DNA of 64,000 bases from NCBI GenBank assembly GCA_038961845.1, contig CP152408.1, positions 4,526,001 through 4,590,000 of the forward strand, written 5' to 3'. Positions 32,817 to 42,600 of this stretch are shown here, in pieces. The position numbers and the translations under genes are program-made. Below the pieces are notes generated by a model, which did not search any database, was not told the origin of the DNA, and saw nothing but the letters and a program-made list of their open reading frames with translations. This DNA is from Xylophilus sp. GW821-FHT01B05 (GTDB lineage: Bacteria > Pseudomonadota > Gammaproteobacteria > Burkholderiales > Burkholderiaceae_C). How positions within the stretch are numbered: position 1 is the first letter of the stretch; every line of letters begins with the position of its first letter.

Positions 32817-33698
32817 ATGGAAAAACGCGTCTTCTTTCGCTCGGGCTGGCTGCCCTGGCTGCTGCTGACACCGCAGATGGCGGTGATCCTGGTGTTTTTC
32901 TTCTGGCCGGCGGGGCAGGCCATCCTGCAGTCGCTGCAGCAGCAAGACGCGTTCGGTACGTCGGTCGAGTTTGTCGGGCTCGACAATTTCAGGCACTTGA
33001 TCAGCGACTCAAGCTATGCCGCGTCGTTCAAGACGACGGCCGTGTTCTCGGTGCTGGTGGCCGGCATCGGCATCAGCCTGTCGCTCGTGCTGGCCGTGTT
33101 TGCCGACCGCATCACGCGCGGCGGCACCTTCTACAAGACCATGCTGATCGTGCCCTACGCCGTGGCGCCCGCCGTGGCGGCCGTGCTGTGGGTCTTCATG
33201 TTCTCGCCCTCGTTGGGCGTGGTGGCCTATGCACTGGGCAAGATCGGCATCAACTGGAACCACCTGCTCGACTCCGGCCACGCCATGACGCTGATCGTCA
33301 TGGCCTCGGTCTGGAAGCAGATTTCCTACAACTTCCTGTTCTTCCTGGCGGGCCTGCAGTCCATCCCCAAGTCGCTGATCGAGGCCGCCGCCATCGACGG
33401 CGCGCGCCCGTGGCGCCGCTTCTGGACGGTGCAGTTCCCGCTGCTGTCGCCCACCACTTTCTTCCTGTTGGTGATCAACGTGGTCTACGCCTTCTTCGAC
33501 ACCTTCGCGATCGTCGATGCGGCCACCCAGGGCGGCCCGGGCCAGGACACCACCATCCTGGTCTACAAGGTCTACCACGACGGCTTCAAGAGCCTGGACC
33601 TCGGCGGCTCAGCCGCGCAGTCGGTCGTGCTGATGGTGATCGTGGTGGCACTGACCGTCATCCAGTTCCGCTACGTCGAGAAGAAGGTCCAGTACTGA
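32817..33698 (+). CDS. ugpA: sn-Glycerol-3-phosphate ABC transporter permease UgpA
   Basis: 293 residues with six hydrophobic segments and the EAA loop [16 protein letters not shown] that contacts the ATPase. Starts [20 protein letters not shown], typical of UgpA. Inner-membrane partner of UgpE. Separated from ugpB by a stem-loop. Confidence 0.93.
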   Translation: MEKRVFFRSGWLPWLLLTPQMAVILVFFFWPAGQAILQSLQQQDAFGTSVEFVGLDNFRHLISDSSYAASFKTTAVFSVLVAGIGISLSLVLAVFADRITRGGTFYKTMLIVPYAVAPAVAAVLWVFMFSPSLGVVAYALGKIGINWNHLLDSGHAMTLIVMASVWKQISYNFLFFLAGLQSIPKSLIEAAAIDGARPWRRFWTVQFPLLSPTTFFLLVINVVYAFFDTFAIVDAATQGGPGQDTTILVYKVYHDGFKSLDLGGSAAQSVVLMVIVVALTVIQFRYVEKKVQY

Positions 33699-33742
33699 TG
33701 AAACAGCAGAAAAACAAACTCGACGGGGTGCAACATGGTTGA
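33698..33742 (+). CDS. 14-codon micro-ORF bridging ugpA and ugpE (doubtful)
   Basis: ATG overlaps the last base of the ugpA stop (TGATG) and the frame ends (TGA) eight bases inside the start of ugpE. The peptide would be [14 protein letters not shown]. It may serve only to carry ribosomes from ugpA to ugpE; whether it is a product is unknown. Confidence 0.25.
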   Translation: MKQQKNKLDGVQHG

Positions 33743-34586
33743 AAGACGCGGCACCCAGGGCATCCTGGCCCATGTGGTGATGATCCTGGGCGTATTCATC
33801 GTCGCCTTCCCCCTGTACCTGGCCTTCGTGGCCTCCACGCACACCGCGCAGGAGATCGTGCAGGCGCCCATGCCGCTGCTCCCGGGCACGAACATGTGGG
33901 ACAGCTACAAGGGCGCGCTCTTCGGGCGCGAAACCAGCGCGGGCTCCAACGCCCCGGTGGCGCACATGATGTGGGTGAGCTTCGTGACGGCGATGGTGAT
34001 CGCCATCGGCAAGATCTCGATCTCGCTGCTGTCGGCTTTTGCCATCGTGTACTTCCGCTTTCCGTTCAAGAAGATCTGCTTCTGGGCCATCTTCGTGACG
34101 CTGATGCTGCCGGTGGAGGTGCGCATCCTGCCCACCTACAAGGTGCTATCAGACCTGAACATGCTGAACTCGTACGCGGGCCTCACGGTGCCGCTGATCG
34201 CGTCGGCCACAGCCACCTTTTTGTTCCGTCAGTTCTTCATGACCGTGCCGGACGAGCTCACCGAGGCCTCGCGCATGGACGGCGCAAGCCCCATGCGCTT
34301 CTTCTTCGACGTGCTGCTGCCGCTGTCGAAGACCTCGATTGCGGCGCTGTTCGTGATCCAGTTCATCTACGGCTGGAACCAGTACCTCTGGCCGCTGCTG
34401 GCCACCACCAGCGAGGACATGTACCCGGTTGTGGTCGGCATCAAACGCATGATCGCCGGCGGCGACGGGCAGAACGAATGGAACGTCGTCATGGCCACCG
34501 CCATTCTCGCGATGCTGCCACCCGCGCTGGTGGTGATCCTGATGCAAAAGTGGTTCGTCAAGGGCCTCGTGGACACTGAAAAATAG
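33735..34586 (+). CDS. ugpE: sn-Glycerol-3-phosphate ABC transporter permease UgpE
   Basis: 283 residues (E. coli UgpE 281), six hydrophobic segments, EAA loop LTEASRMDGASPMRFFF, and the C-terminal QKWFVKGLVDTEK ending common to UgpE. Forms the channel with UgpA. Start context CGGGGTGCAACATGG has a G-rich ribosome binding site. Confidence 0.93.
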   Translation: MVERRGTQGILAHVVMILGVFIVAFPLYLAFVASTHTAQEIVQAPMPLLPGTNMWDSYKGALFGRETSAGSNAPVAHMMWVSFVTAMVIAIGKISISLLSAFAIVYFRFPFKKICFWAIFVTLMLPVEVRILPTYKVLSDLNMLNSYAGLTVPLIASATATFLFRQFFMTVPDELTEASRMDGASPMRFFFDVLLPLSKTSIAALFVIQFIYGWNQYLWPLLATTSEDMYPVVVGIKRMIAGGDGQNEWNVVMATAILAMLPPALVVILMQKWFVKGLVDTEK

Positions 34587-34587
34587 G

Positions 34588-34689
34588 CTCGCCCCCAGGC
34601 TGCGCGCACTTCGTGTCGCTACGCCCTCCCCCTACCGGGGGCAACACCAGCGGCCCGGCAAAGCCGGTTCCGCGGTGTTCCTGAAAAAT
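34588..34689. repeat. Dispersed element, family B, copy 2
   Basis: About 100 bp between ugpE and ugpC with the same block order as copy 1: GCGCACTTCGTGTCGCTACG, CCCCCTACCGGGGG hairpin, CAACACCAGCGG, CCCGGCAAAGCCGGTTCC, GCGGTGTTC. It interrupts an otherwise tight operon. Confidence 0.85.
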
Positions 34690-34709
34690 ATCGGAGAACT
34701 CGAATAAAC

Positions 34710-35722
<1,013 letters not shown>

Positions 35723-35726
<4 letters not shown>

Positions 35727-36082
35727 GCGCCGCCGCGCCCGCCGCGCTCCTGCACGCCACCATCCCCGTCCTGGCCTCGCTGGACCTGAATGAGAGCGCG
35801 GCCTTCTATGCTGATCGGCTGGGTTTCGCCGCCCGCCTGCGCACCGAGGACTACCTCATCCTGGCGCGCGAGGGCTGCGAGCTGCACTTCTGGCGCTGCA
35901 GCGAGCGCCACATCGCAGAGAACACCTCGTGCTACGTACGCGGCGACACGCGCGCGCTGCATGCCGACTTCGCCGCACGCGGGCTGAACGTAGAGCCCCC
36001 GCGCGAGCAGCCCTGGGGCATGCGCGAGCTGTACGTGATCGACCCACACGGCAACCTGCTCAAGTTCGGAGAAGAGATATAA
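35723..36082 (+). CDS. VOC/glyoxalase-like family protein
   Basis: About 119 residues from a GTG that overlaps the ugpC stop (GTGA); an in-frame ATG at 35693 would add ten codons inside ugpC. Vicinal-oxygen-chelate fold: [35 protein letters not shown], and C-terminal [16 protein letters not shown]. This resembles bleomycin-binding/glyoxalase relatives. Function in a ugp operon is unclear. Confidence 0.82.
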
Positions 36083-36084
36083 AA

Positions 36085-36190
36085 CACCCCCTGAGTCGCC
36101 TTCGGCGCCGTCCCCCTGCAGGGGGACGACACCAGTGGCCTGGCAAAGCCAGTTCCACGGCGTCTGCGGGCGCGGCCTGCTCCGCGGCCA
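36085..36190. repeat. Dispersed element, family B, copy 3
   Basis: Third copy, between the VOC gene and ugpQ: CCCCCTGCAGGGGG hairpin, ACGACACCAGTGG, CTGGCAAAGCCAGTTCC, ACGGCGTC. The CCTGGCAAAGCCAG arm pair differs from copy 2 (CCCGGCAAAGCCGG) in a way that keeps the pairing. Confidence 0.8.
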
Positions 36191-36256
36191 TCGGACGAGT
36201 CAGCTTGCGCCGGCTCCATACCCTGCAGGCATCGCTTCCATTGATCGCTCACTGAC

Positions 36257-37018
36257 ATGACCGCCACCGCCCCCACCGCTTCCCTTTCCGGCTGGCCCTA
36301 CCCGCGCTGGATCGCCCACCGTGGCGCCGGCAAGCTCGCGCCCGAGAACACGCTGGCCGCGTTCCGGGCCGGGGCGCAGCACGGCTACCGCATGTTCGAA
36401 TGCGACGTGAAGCTCAGCGCCGACGGCGTGCCCTTTCTGTTGCACGACGCCACGCTGCAGCGCACCACCGACGGCCACGGCACGGCCGGCGAGCAGCCCT
36501 GGTCCGTGCTGGCGCAGCGCGACGCCGGTAGTTGGCACTCGCGTGCCCATGCGGGCGAGCCGCTGCCCAGCTTCGAGAACATCGCCCGCTACTGCCTGCG
36601 CAACGGCTTTCATCTCAACATAGAGATCAAGCCCACGCCCGGCGTCGAGCGCCTGACCGGCGAGGTGGTGGCGCAGCACGCCGCGCGCCTGTGGCAGGGC
36701 ACGGCCGTGCCGCCACTGCTCACCTCCTTCCAGCCCGAATCACTGGCCGGCGCCCGGCACAGCGCCCCGGCGCTGCCGCGCGGCCTGCTGCTCGATACCC
36801 TGCGTGACGGCTGGCTGGACGAAGCCCAGGCACTGGGCTGCGTGGCCGTGGTCTGCAACCACGCGCTGTGGGACCTTGCCACCGTCACCGCGGCCAAGGC
36901 CGCCGGGCTGCGCACGCTGTCCTATACCGTCAATGACGCCTGGGCGGCGGAGCGGCTGATGGCGCTGGGGACGGATGGGGTCATTACGGATCGGGTCGAT
37001 CTGTTCACGCCCGCTTAG
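36257..37018 (+). CDS. ugpQ: Glycerophosphodiester phosphodiesterase
   Basis: 253 residues. GDPD fold with AHRGAGKLAPENTLAAF near the start (catalytic His and Glu), FECDVKLSADGVPFLLHDAT with the second His, and LNIEIKP. Hydrolyses glycerophosphodiesters to glycerol-3-phosphate and alcohol; no signal peptide, so cytoplasmic. Its stop abuts that of the convergent small membrane protein gene. Confidence 0.93.
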   Translation: MTATAPTASLSGWPYPRWIAHRGAGKLAPENTLAAFRAGAQHGYRMFECDVKLSADGVPFLLHDATLQRTTDGHGTAGEQPWSVLAQRDAGSWHSRAHAGEPLPSFENIARYCLRNGFHLNIEIKPTPGVERLTGEVVAQHAARLWQGTAVPPLLTSFQPESLAGARHSAPALPRGLLLDTLRDGWLDEAQALGCVAVVCNHALWDLATVTAAKAAGLRTLSYTVNDAWAAERLMALGTDGVITDRVDLFTPA

Positions 37019-37294
37019 TCAACGGCGCCAACCCCGGCGCAGCACCCATTCGCTGCTGGCCAGCGCCAGCACCAGCGCGGCCCAGGTCAGCATGCTGCCG
37101 TCCTGCCCGCTCAGCACCAGCCCGGCCACCAGTACCACGATGCCGACGGCCACATGCACCGCCAGCCGGCCCGGCCACGCCATGCGGCTGGGGCCCGGCG
37201 CCACGAAGCGGCCCAGCAGCAGCATGCCCAGCGCCATCCAGAGCGCGGGGGCGACGAAGTTCAGCAGATGGTCGAGGGTTTGGGGCAAAGACAT
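37019..37294 (-). CDS. Small membrane protein, unknown
   Basis: 91 residues from MSLPQTLDHL, with three hydrophobic segments (FVAPALWMALGMLLLGRFVA, LAVHVAVGIVVLVAGLVLS, WAALVLALASSEWVL). No family recognised with certainty. Convergent with ugpQ and divergent from hemA, sharing the hemA upstream region. Confidence 0.65.
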   Translation of the reverse strand: MSLPQTLDHLLNFVAPALWMALGMLLLGRFVAPGPSRMAWPGRLAVHVAVGIVVLVAGLVLSGQDGSMLTWAALVLALASSEWVLRRGWRR

Positions 37295-37376
37295 GGGGGC
37301 ATTCACGACGCGTGGCCATAACCGTTCGCATTCAGCGCGATAGCGAAGGGTAATCCCCCGGTACGGCCACAAATTT

Positions 37377-37382
37377 TATAAT
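37377..37382 (+). promoter_or_regulatory. hemA -10 element (TATAAT) placed for a leaderless transcript
   Basis: Consensus TATAAT ends seven bases before the A of the hemA ATG, so transcription would begin at or next to the start codon. There is no Shine-Dalgarno between (CCGCGG only), and no good -35 at 17 bp. This is a sequence reading; no start-site data. Confidence 0.5.
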
Positions 37383-37388
37383 CCGCGG

Positions 37389-38669
37389 ATGGCAGTCTGG
37401 GCTTTAGGCATCAATCACAACACTGCGCCGCTCGATCTGCGCGGCCGGTTTGCCTTTGCGCTCGACCAGATCGCGCCCACGCTGCAAGGCCTGCGCGGCT
37501 CGTTTCCCAGCCGGCACCCGGCCATTGAAGCGGCCATCATCTCCACCTGCAACCGCACCGAAATCTACTGCGCGGGCGAGCACCAGGCGCTGGACCACAC
37601 CCTTGGCTGGCTGGCCCAGACCGGTGGTGTAACGCCTGCGCTGCTGCAGTCGCATGCCTACGCGCTGGAAGACGGCACGGCCGCGCGCCATGCCTTCCGC
37701 GTGGCCAGCGGCCTGGATTCCATGGTGCTGGGCGAGCCGCAGATCCTGGGCCAGATGAAGGACGCCATACGTGCCGCCGAAGGCGCCGGCGCGCTGGGCA
37801 GCACGCTCAACCAGTTGTTCCAGCGCTCGTTCTCGGTCGCCAAGGAAGTGCGCAGCTCTACCGAGATCGGAGCGCATTCCATCAGCATGGCCGCCGCCGC
37901 GGTGCGCCTGGCCGGCCAGCTGTTCGAAGACCTGGCCAAGATCCGCGTGCTGTTTGTGGGTGCGGGCGAAATGATCGAACTGGCCGCCACCCATTTCGCG
38001 GCCAAAAACCCCAAATCCATCGCCATTGCCAACCGCACGGTGGAACGCGGCGAGGCGCTCGCCGCCCGTTTTGGCGGCGAGGTGATGCGCCTGGGCGACC
38101 TGCCCGAGCGCCTGCATGAATTCGACGCAGTGGTGAGCTGCACCGCCAGCACCCTGCCCATCATTGGCCTGGGCGCGGTCGAGCGTGCGCTCAAGCGCCG
38201 CAAGCACCGCCCCATGTTCATGGTGGACCTGGCCGTGCCGCGCGATATCGAGCCCGAGGTCAAGGCCCTGGAAGACGTCTACCTCTACACCGTGGACGAC
38301 CTGGCCAGCGTGGTGCAGACCGCGCAGGCCAACCGCCAGGCCGCCGTGGCGCAGGCCGAGGCCATCATCGACGCCGGCGTGCAGAGCTTCATGCACTGGA
38401 TGGACCAGCGCGACCCGGTCAAGGGCAGCGTGCCCTTGATCCGCCAGCTGCATGCCCAGGCCGACACCTGGCGCAGCGCCGAGATCGCCCGCGCACGCAA
38501 GCTGCTGGCGCGCGGCGAAGACGTGGACGCCGTGCTGGAGGCGCTGTCGCGCGGCCTCACGCAGAAGATGCTGCACGGCGCCATTGCCGAGCTGCATGCG
38601 GGTGATGCCGAGCAGCGCGAGCAGACGGCGGATTCGATCAGCCGCTTCTTCCTGCGCGGCAAGCCCTGA
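37389..38669 (+). CDS. hemA: Glutamyl-tRNA reductase
   Basis: 426 residues. Converts glutamyl-tRNA to glutamate-1-semialdehyde, starting tetrapyrrole synthesis. Active-site Cys54 in [10 protein letters not shown]; signatures [36 protein letters not shown] and NADPH-binding [15 protein letters not shown]-terminal dimerisation helix. In related genomes prfA follows directly; here a minus-strand proline block intervenes. Confidence 0.95.
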   Translation: MAVWALGINHNTAPLDLRGRFAFALDQIAPTLQGLRGSFPSRHPAIEAAIISTCNRTEIYCAGEHQALDHTLGWLAQTGGVTPALLQSHAYALEDGTAARHAFRVASGLDSMVLGEPQILGQMKDAIRAAEGAGALGSTLNQLFQRSFSVAKEVRSSTEIGAHSISMAAAAVRLAGQLFEDLAKIRVLFVGAGEMIELAATHFAAKNPKSIAIANRTVERGEALAARFGGEVMRLGDLPERLHEFDAVVSCTASTLPIIGLGAVERALKRRKHRPMFMVDLAVPRDIEPEVKALEDVYLYTVDDLASVVQTAQANRQAAVAQAEAIIDAGVQSFMHWMDQRDPVKGSVPLIRQLHAQADTWRSAEIARARKLLARGEDVDAVLEALSRGLTQKMLHGAIAELHAGDAEQREQTADSISRFFLRGKP

Positions 38670-38677
38670 TCTTGGCC

Positions 38678-38736
38678 AAAAGTGCCTCTAGCCCAAGCGC
38701 AGTCTGGGCTTATAGCTATCAATTAGATAGCTATTG
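38678..38736. repeat. Dispersed element, family A (best copy)
   Basis: Two adjacent hairpins: AGCCCA-N9-TGGGCT (38690-38710) and a perfect 9-bp pair ATAGCTATC/GATAGCTAT (38712-38734), preceded by AAAAGTGCCTCT. Lies between hemA and the convergent small ORF, where it might also terminate transcription. Confidence 0.85.
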
Positions 38737-38750
38737 AATCTGCCTGCCAA

Positions 38751-38867
38751 TCACTTCTGGTACTGCGCGAGGTTCTTCTCGTTCTTGCCCTGGATGTACC
38801 CAGATCGCTGGGATCCATGACCGGCGCGCTTGCGTACCTGCAGGCCGCCGGATGAGGGGGAAGCCAT
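38751..38867 (-). CDS. Small 38-residue protein overlapping proC stop (overlooked ORF)
   Basis: ATG overlaps the proC stop (TGATG), so it is set up for translational coupling. The peptide begins MASPSSGGLQVRKR and ends IQGKNEKNLAQYQK; it is basic and soluble-looking. Codons favour G or C in the third position as in neighbouring genes. I do not recognise a family. It may be a genuine small protein or the tail of an older gene. Confidence 0.5.
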   Translation of the reverse strand: MASPSSGGLQVRKRAGHGSQRSGYIQGKNEKNLAQYQK

Positions 38868-39661
38868 CAGACGGCGGAGAGTTCTGCAGCGCGCTGGCGG
38901 GCGGCCTGCGTGGCACGCGTCACCAGTTCGCGCAACACGCCGCCTTGCTCAAACACGGCAATGGCGACGGCGGTGGTGCCCTTGGGCGAGGTCACGGCAT
39001 GGCGCAGCGCGGCAAAGTCCGCGCCGGGCTGATGCTGCAGTGCGGCGGCGCCCCAGGCGGTGTCTGCCGCCAGTTGGCGCGCCAGCGCCTGCGGCAGGCC
39101 CAGCGCAGTGCCGGCCTCGGCCAGCGCCTCGCTGAACAAGTGGTAATAGGCCGGACCGCTGCCGCTGATGGCAGTCACCATGTCCAACTGCACTTCTGCG
39201 TCCAGCCAGTGCACGCTGCCCACGGTGGCGAACAATGCATCCAGGCGCTTGCGCAAGGCGGCATCCACGGCCGGCCCGGCAAACAGCCCGGTGCAGCCTG
39301 CGCGCAGCAGCGCCGGCGTATTGGGCATGGCGCGCACCACCGGCACACCGGCCGGCAACGCGGCCGACAGCGTGGCAAGGGTGACGCCCGCGGCAACACT
39401 CACCAGCGCGGCCGAACCCCAGCACGCCGCCGGCAGCGCGCGCAGCGCCTGCTGCGCCAGCGCGGGCTTGACGGCCAGCACCACCAGATCGAAGCCAGCC
39501 GCGACCTGCTCCGCAGGCAGCGCGTCAATGCTCGGGTAGCGGCCTGGCTCCGCTGCAGCGGCCGGGTCTACGGCCAACAACTCGGCCACGCGACCGCTCT
39601 CGCGCCAGGCATTGCCCAGGGCGCTTCCCATGTGGCCGTAGCCAAGGAACAGGACTCTCAT
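38867..39661 (-). CDS. proC: Pyrroline-5-carboxylate reductase
   Basis: 264 residues. N-terminal Rossmann fold VLFLGYGHMGSALGNAW, MPNTPALLRAG, and the C-terminal substrate region AISGSGPAYYHLFSEALAEA and HAVTSPKGTT typical of ProC. Makes proline from P5C with NAD(P)H. Start chosen at MRVLFLG; an ATG three codons upstream (MQTMRVL) is also possible. Transcribed after putA, 20 bp downstream of it. Confidence 0.95.
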   Translation of the reverse strand: MRVLFLGYGHMGSALGNAWRESGRVAELLAVDPAAAAEPGRYPSIDALPAEQVAAGFDLVVLAVKPALAQQALRALPAACWGSAALVSVAAGVTLATLSAALPAGVPVVRAMPNTPALLRAGCTGLFAGPAVDAALRKRLDALFATVGSVHWLDAEVQLDMVTAISGSGPAYYHLFSEALAEAGTALGLPQALARQLAADTAWGAAALQHQPGADFAALRHAVTSPKGTTAVAIAVFEQGGVLRELVTRATQAARQRAAELSAV

Positions 39662-39681
39662 GGTTTGCATCTCTCCCGGGC

Positions 39682-42600
39682 TTAGCCCACGGTCATCAAA
39701 TTGGCATTGCCGCCCGCGGCGGCGGTGTTCACGCTCAGGCTGCGCTCTATCAGCAGGCGCTCCAGCACGATGCCGGTGGCGCCCGGCGCCAGCCCCTGCA
39801 GGCCGACGATGGGGCCGGGCCGCCCGGACAAGGCCTGGGCCACGCCGCGCAACTGGTCTGAGTCGCCGTGGTGGATCACCGCGTCGAACAAGGCCTGCGG
39901 CGCACGCCAGTCGTCGGTGAAATCGATGGCTGCGCGCACCGGCTCGGGCAACTGCGCATGCAGCGCGCGGTGCGATGCATCGGCCGGCCAGAGCGCACGC
40001 GCGCCCACGGCCAGCACCGCCGCCAATTGGCACAGGCGGTCGCCCTCCTCCGCCGCCAGGCACAGCACGGCATCGCGCCCACACAGGCTGTAGACGTTGC
40101 GCTCGCCAGTGGGGCCATCCAGCACGCGGCGCTGGCCGCTGGGTGTCTGCTGGCCAAAGCGCTCGCACACCTCGGCCAATGCGGCGCGTGCGCTGCCATG
40201 GCACCACTGCTGCAGCGCCGCCAGGGCCTGGCGCCGTGGCAGGCCAGGAATGACAGCCTCGCCCTCTATCTGCGCCAGCGCGGTGCCAGGGCCCATGGCC
40301 GTGCCTTCGGGCCGGCTGGCCAGCAGGCGCAGCAGGTACAGCGGGCCGCCGGCCTTGGGGCCGGTGCCCGACAGGCCTTCGCCGCCAAAGGGCTGCACGC
40401 CGACCACCGCGCCCACCATGTTGCGGTTGACATAGAGGTTGCCGACATGGGCGCGCGCGGCGATGCGCTGGATGGTTTCGTCAATGCGCGAGTGCACGCC
40501 CAGCGTCAGGCCAAAGCCGGTGGCGTTGATGCGGTCGATCAGCGCATCGAGCCCCGGGCGCGCGTAGCGCAGCACATGCAGCACCGGGCCAAACACTTCT
40601 TTGTGCAGCTCGTCGATGCTGTCGATCTCGATCAGCGTGGGCGGCACGTAGGTGCCGTGCGCGGTGTCGCTGTCGATGCGTGCGATCTGGTGCACCGCGT
40701 GGCCCTTGGCGCGCATGGCCTCGATGTGGGCCAGCAGGGCGTCGCGTGCCTCGGCATCGATCACCGGGCCTACGTCCACCCGCAGGCGCTCGGGGTTGCC
40801 CAGCGTGAGTTCGGCCATGGCGCCCTGCAGCATCTCCAGCGTGCGCTCTGCTATGTCTTCTTGCACGCACAACACGCGCAGGGCCGAGCAGCGCTGGCCG
40901 GCGCTGTCGAAGGCCGAGGCGAGCACGTCGTTGACCACCTGCTCCACCAGCGCAGAAGAGTCGACCACCATGGCGTTCTGGCCACCGGTCTCGGCGATCA
41001 GCGGCACCGGCTGGCCCAGGTCGTCGAGCCGGCCGGCCACGGCGCGCTGCAGGATGCGCGCAACCTGGGTCGAGCCGGTGAAGAGCACGCCGCGCACGCG
41101 CGGGTCGGCCACCAGCGCGGCGCCTACGGTCTCGCCCGGGCCGGGCAGCAGTTGCAGCGCGCCGGGCGGCAGGCCCGCGCCCTGCAGCAGGCGCACGGCC
41201 TCGGCGGCGATCAGCGGGGTTTGCTCGGCCGGCTTGGCCAGCACCGTGTTGCCGGCGGCCAGCGCAGCCGCCACCTGCCCCACAAAGATGGCCAGCGGAA
41301 AATTCCACGGGCTGATGCAGACCACGGGGCCGAGCGGGCGGTGCGCCTCGTTGCTGAAATCCGCGCGCACCTGGGCCGCGTAGTAGCGCAAGAAATCCAC
41401 CGCCTCGCGCACCTCACCCACAGCATTGGCCAGGGTCTTGCCGGCCTCGCGCACCAACAGGCCCAGCAGTTGCTGCATCTGCGCCTCTAGCGCATCGGCG
41501 GCGCGCTCCAGCATGCCGGCGCGCTCGGCCGGCGGGGTGGCCTGCCAGATCTCGAAGGCGTCTTGCGCAGCCTGCAGCGCGCGGGTGATGTCATCAGGGG
41601 TTGCGTCTTGCACCTGGCCGACGATGTCGGCATGGCGCGCCGGGTTGCGCACCGGCTGCCAGGGGCCATCAGCCACCGGCACGGCCAGCAGCGGCGCGGC
41701 GCGCCAGTCGCGCGCGGCGCTTTGCAGCAGCGCGCTGGAGAGCGAGCCCAGCCGCTGCTCGTTGGCCAGATCCAGGCCCAGCGAGTTGCTGCGGCCCGGG
41801 TAGAGCGCGCCCGGCAAGGGAATGCGTGGGTGCGGCAGGCCGATGCGGCCCTCTTGCACGGCCGTGGCCTCTACCACCGCGACCGGGTCTGCCACCAGCG
41901 TGTCGATGGACAAGCTGCGGTCCGCCACGCGGTTGACGAAGGAGGTGTTGGCGCCGTTCTCCAGCAGGCGGCGCACCAGGTAGGCCAGCAGCGTCTCGTG
42001 GCTGCCCACCGGGGCGTAGATGCGGCACGGCCGGTTGAGATGGCCCTCACCCTTGTCCACCACCTGGTCGTACAGCGGCTCGCCCATGCCGTGCAGGCAC
42101 TGGAACTCGTACTGGCCTTCGTAGTAGTTCTGGCCCGCCATTTGGTAGATGGCGGCCAGCGTGTGCGCGTTGTGGGTGGCGAACTGCGGGTACACCGCCT
42201 CGGGCGCGGCCAGCAGCTTGCGGGCGCAGGCCAGGTAGGCAACGTCGGTATGCGCCTTGCGCGTGTAGACGGGGTAGTCCTCCAGGCCGTCTACCTGGGC
42301 GCGCTTGATTTCGCTGTCCCAGTAGGCGCCCTTGACCAGGCGCACCATCAGCCGGTGGCGGCTGCGCCGCGCCAGGTCGATCAGCCAGGCAATGACGTCC
42401 CCGCAGCGCTTCTGGTAGGCCTGGATGACAAAGCCTATGCCGTTCCAGCCGGCCAGCGTGGGCGCGTGGCACAGGCGCTCCAGCAGGTCGAGCGACAGCT
42501 CCAGCCGGTCGGCCTCTTCGGCGTCGATGTTCAGGCCGATGTCGTAGCTGCGCGCCAGCTCGGTCAGGGCCAGCAGGCGCGGGTACAGCTCGTCCATCAC

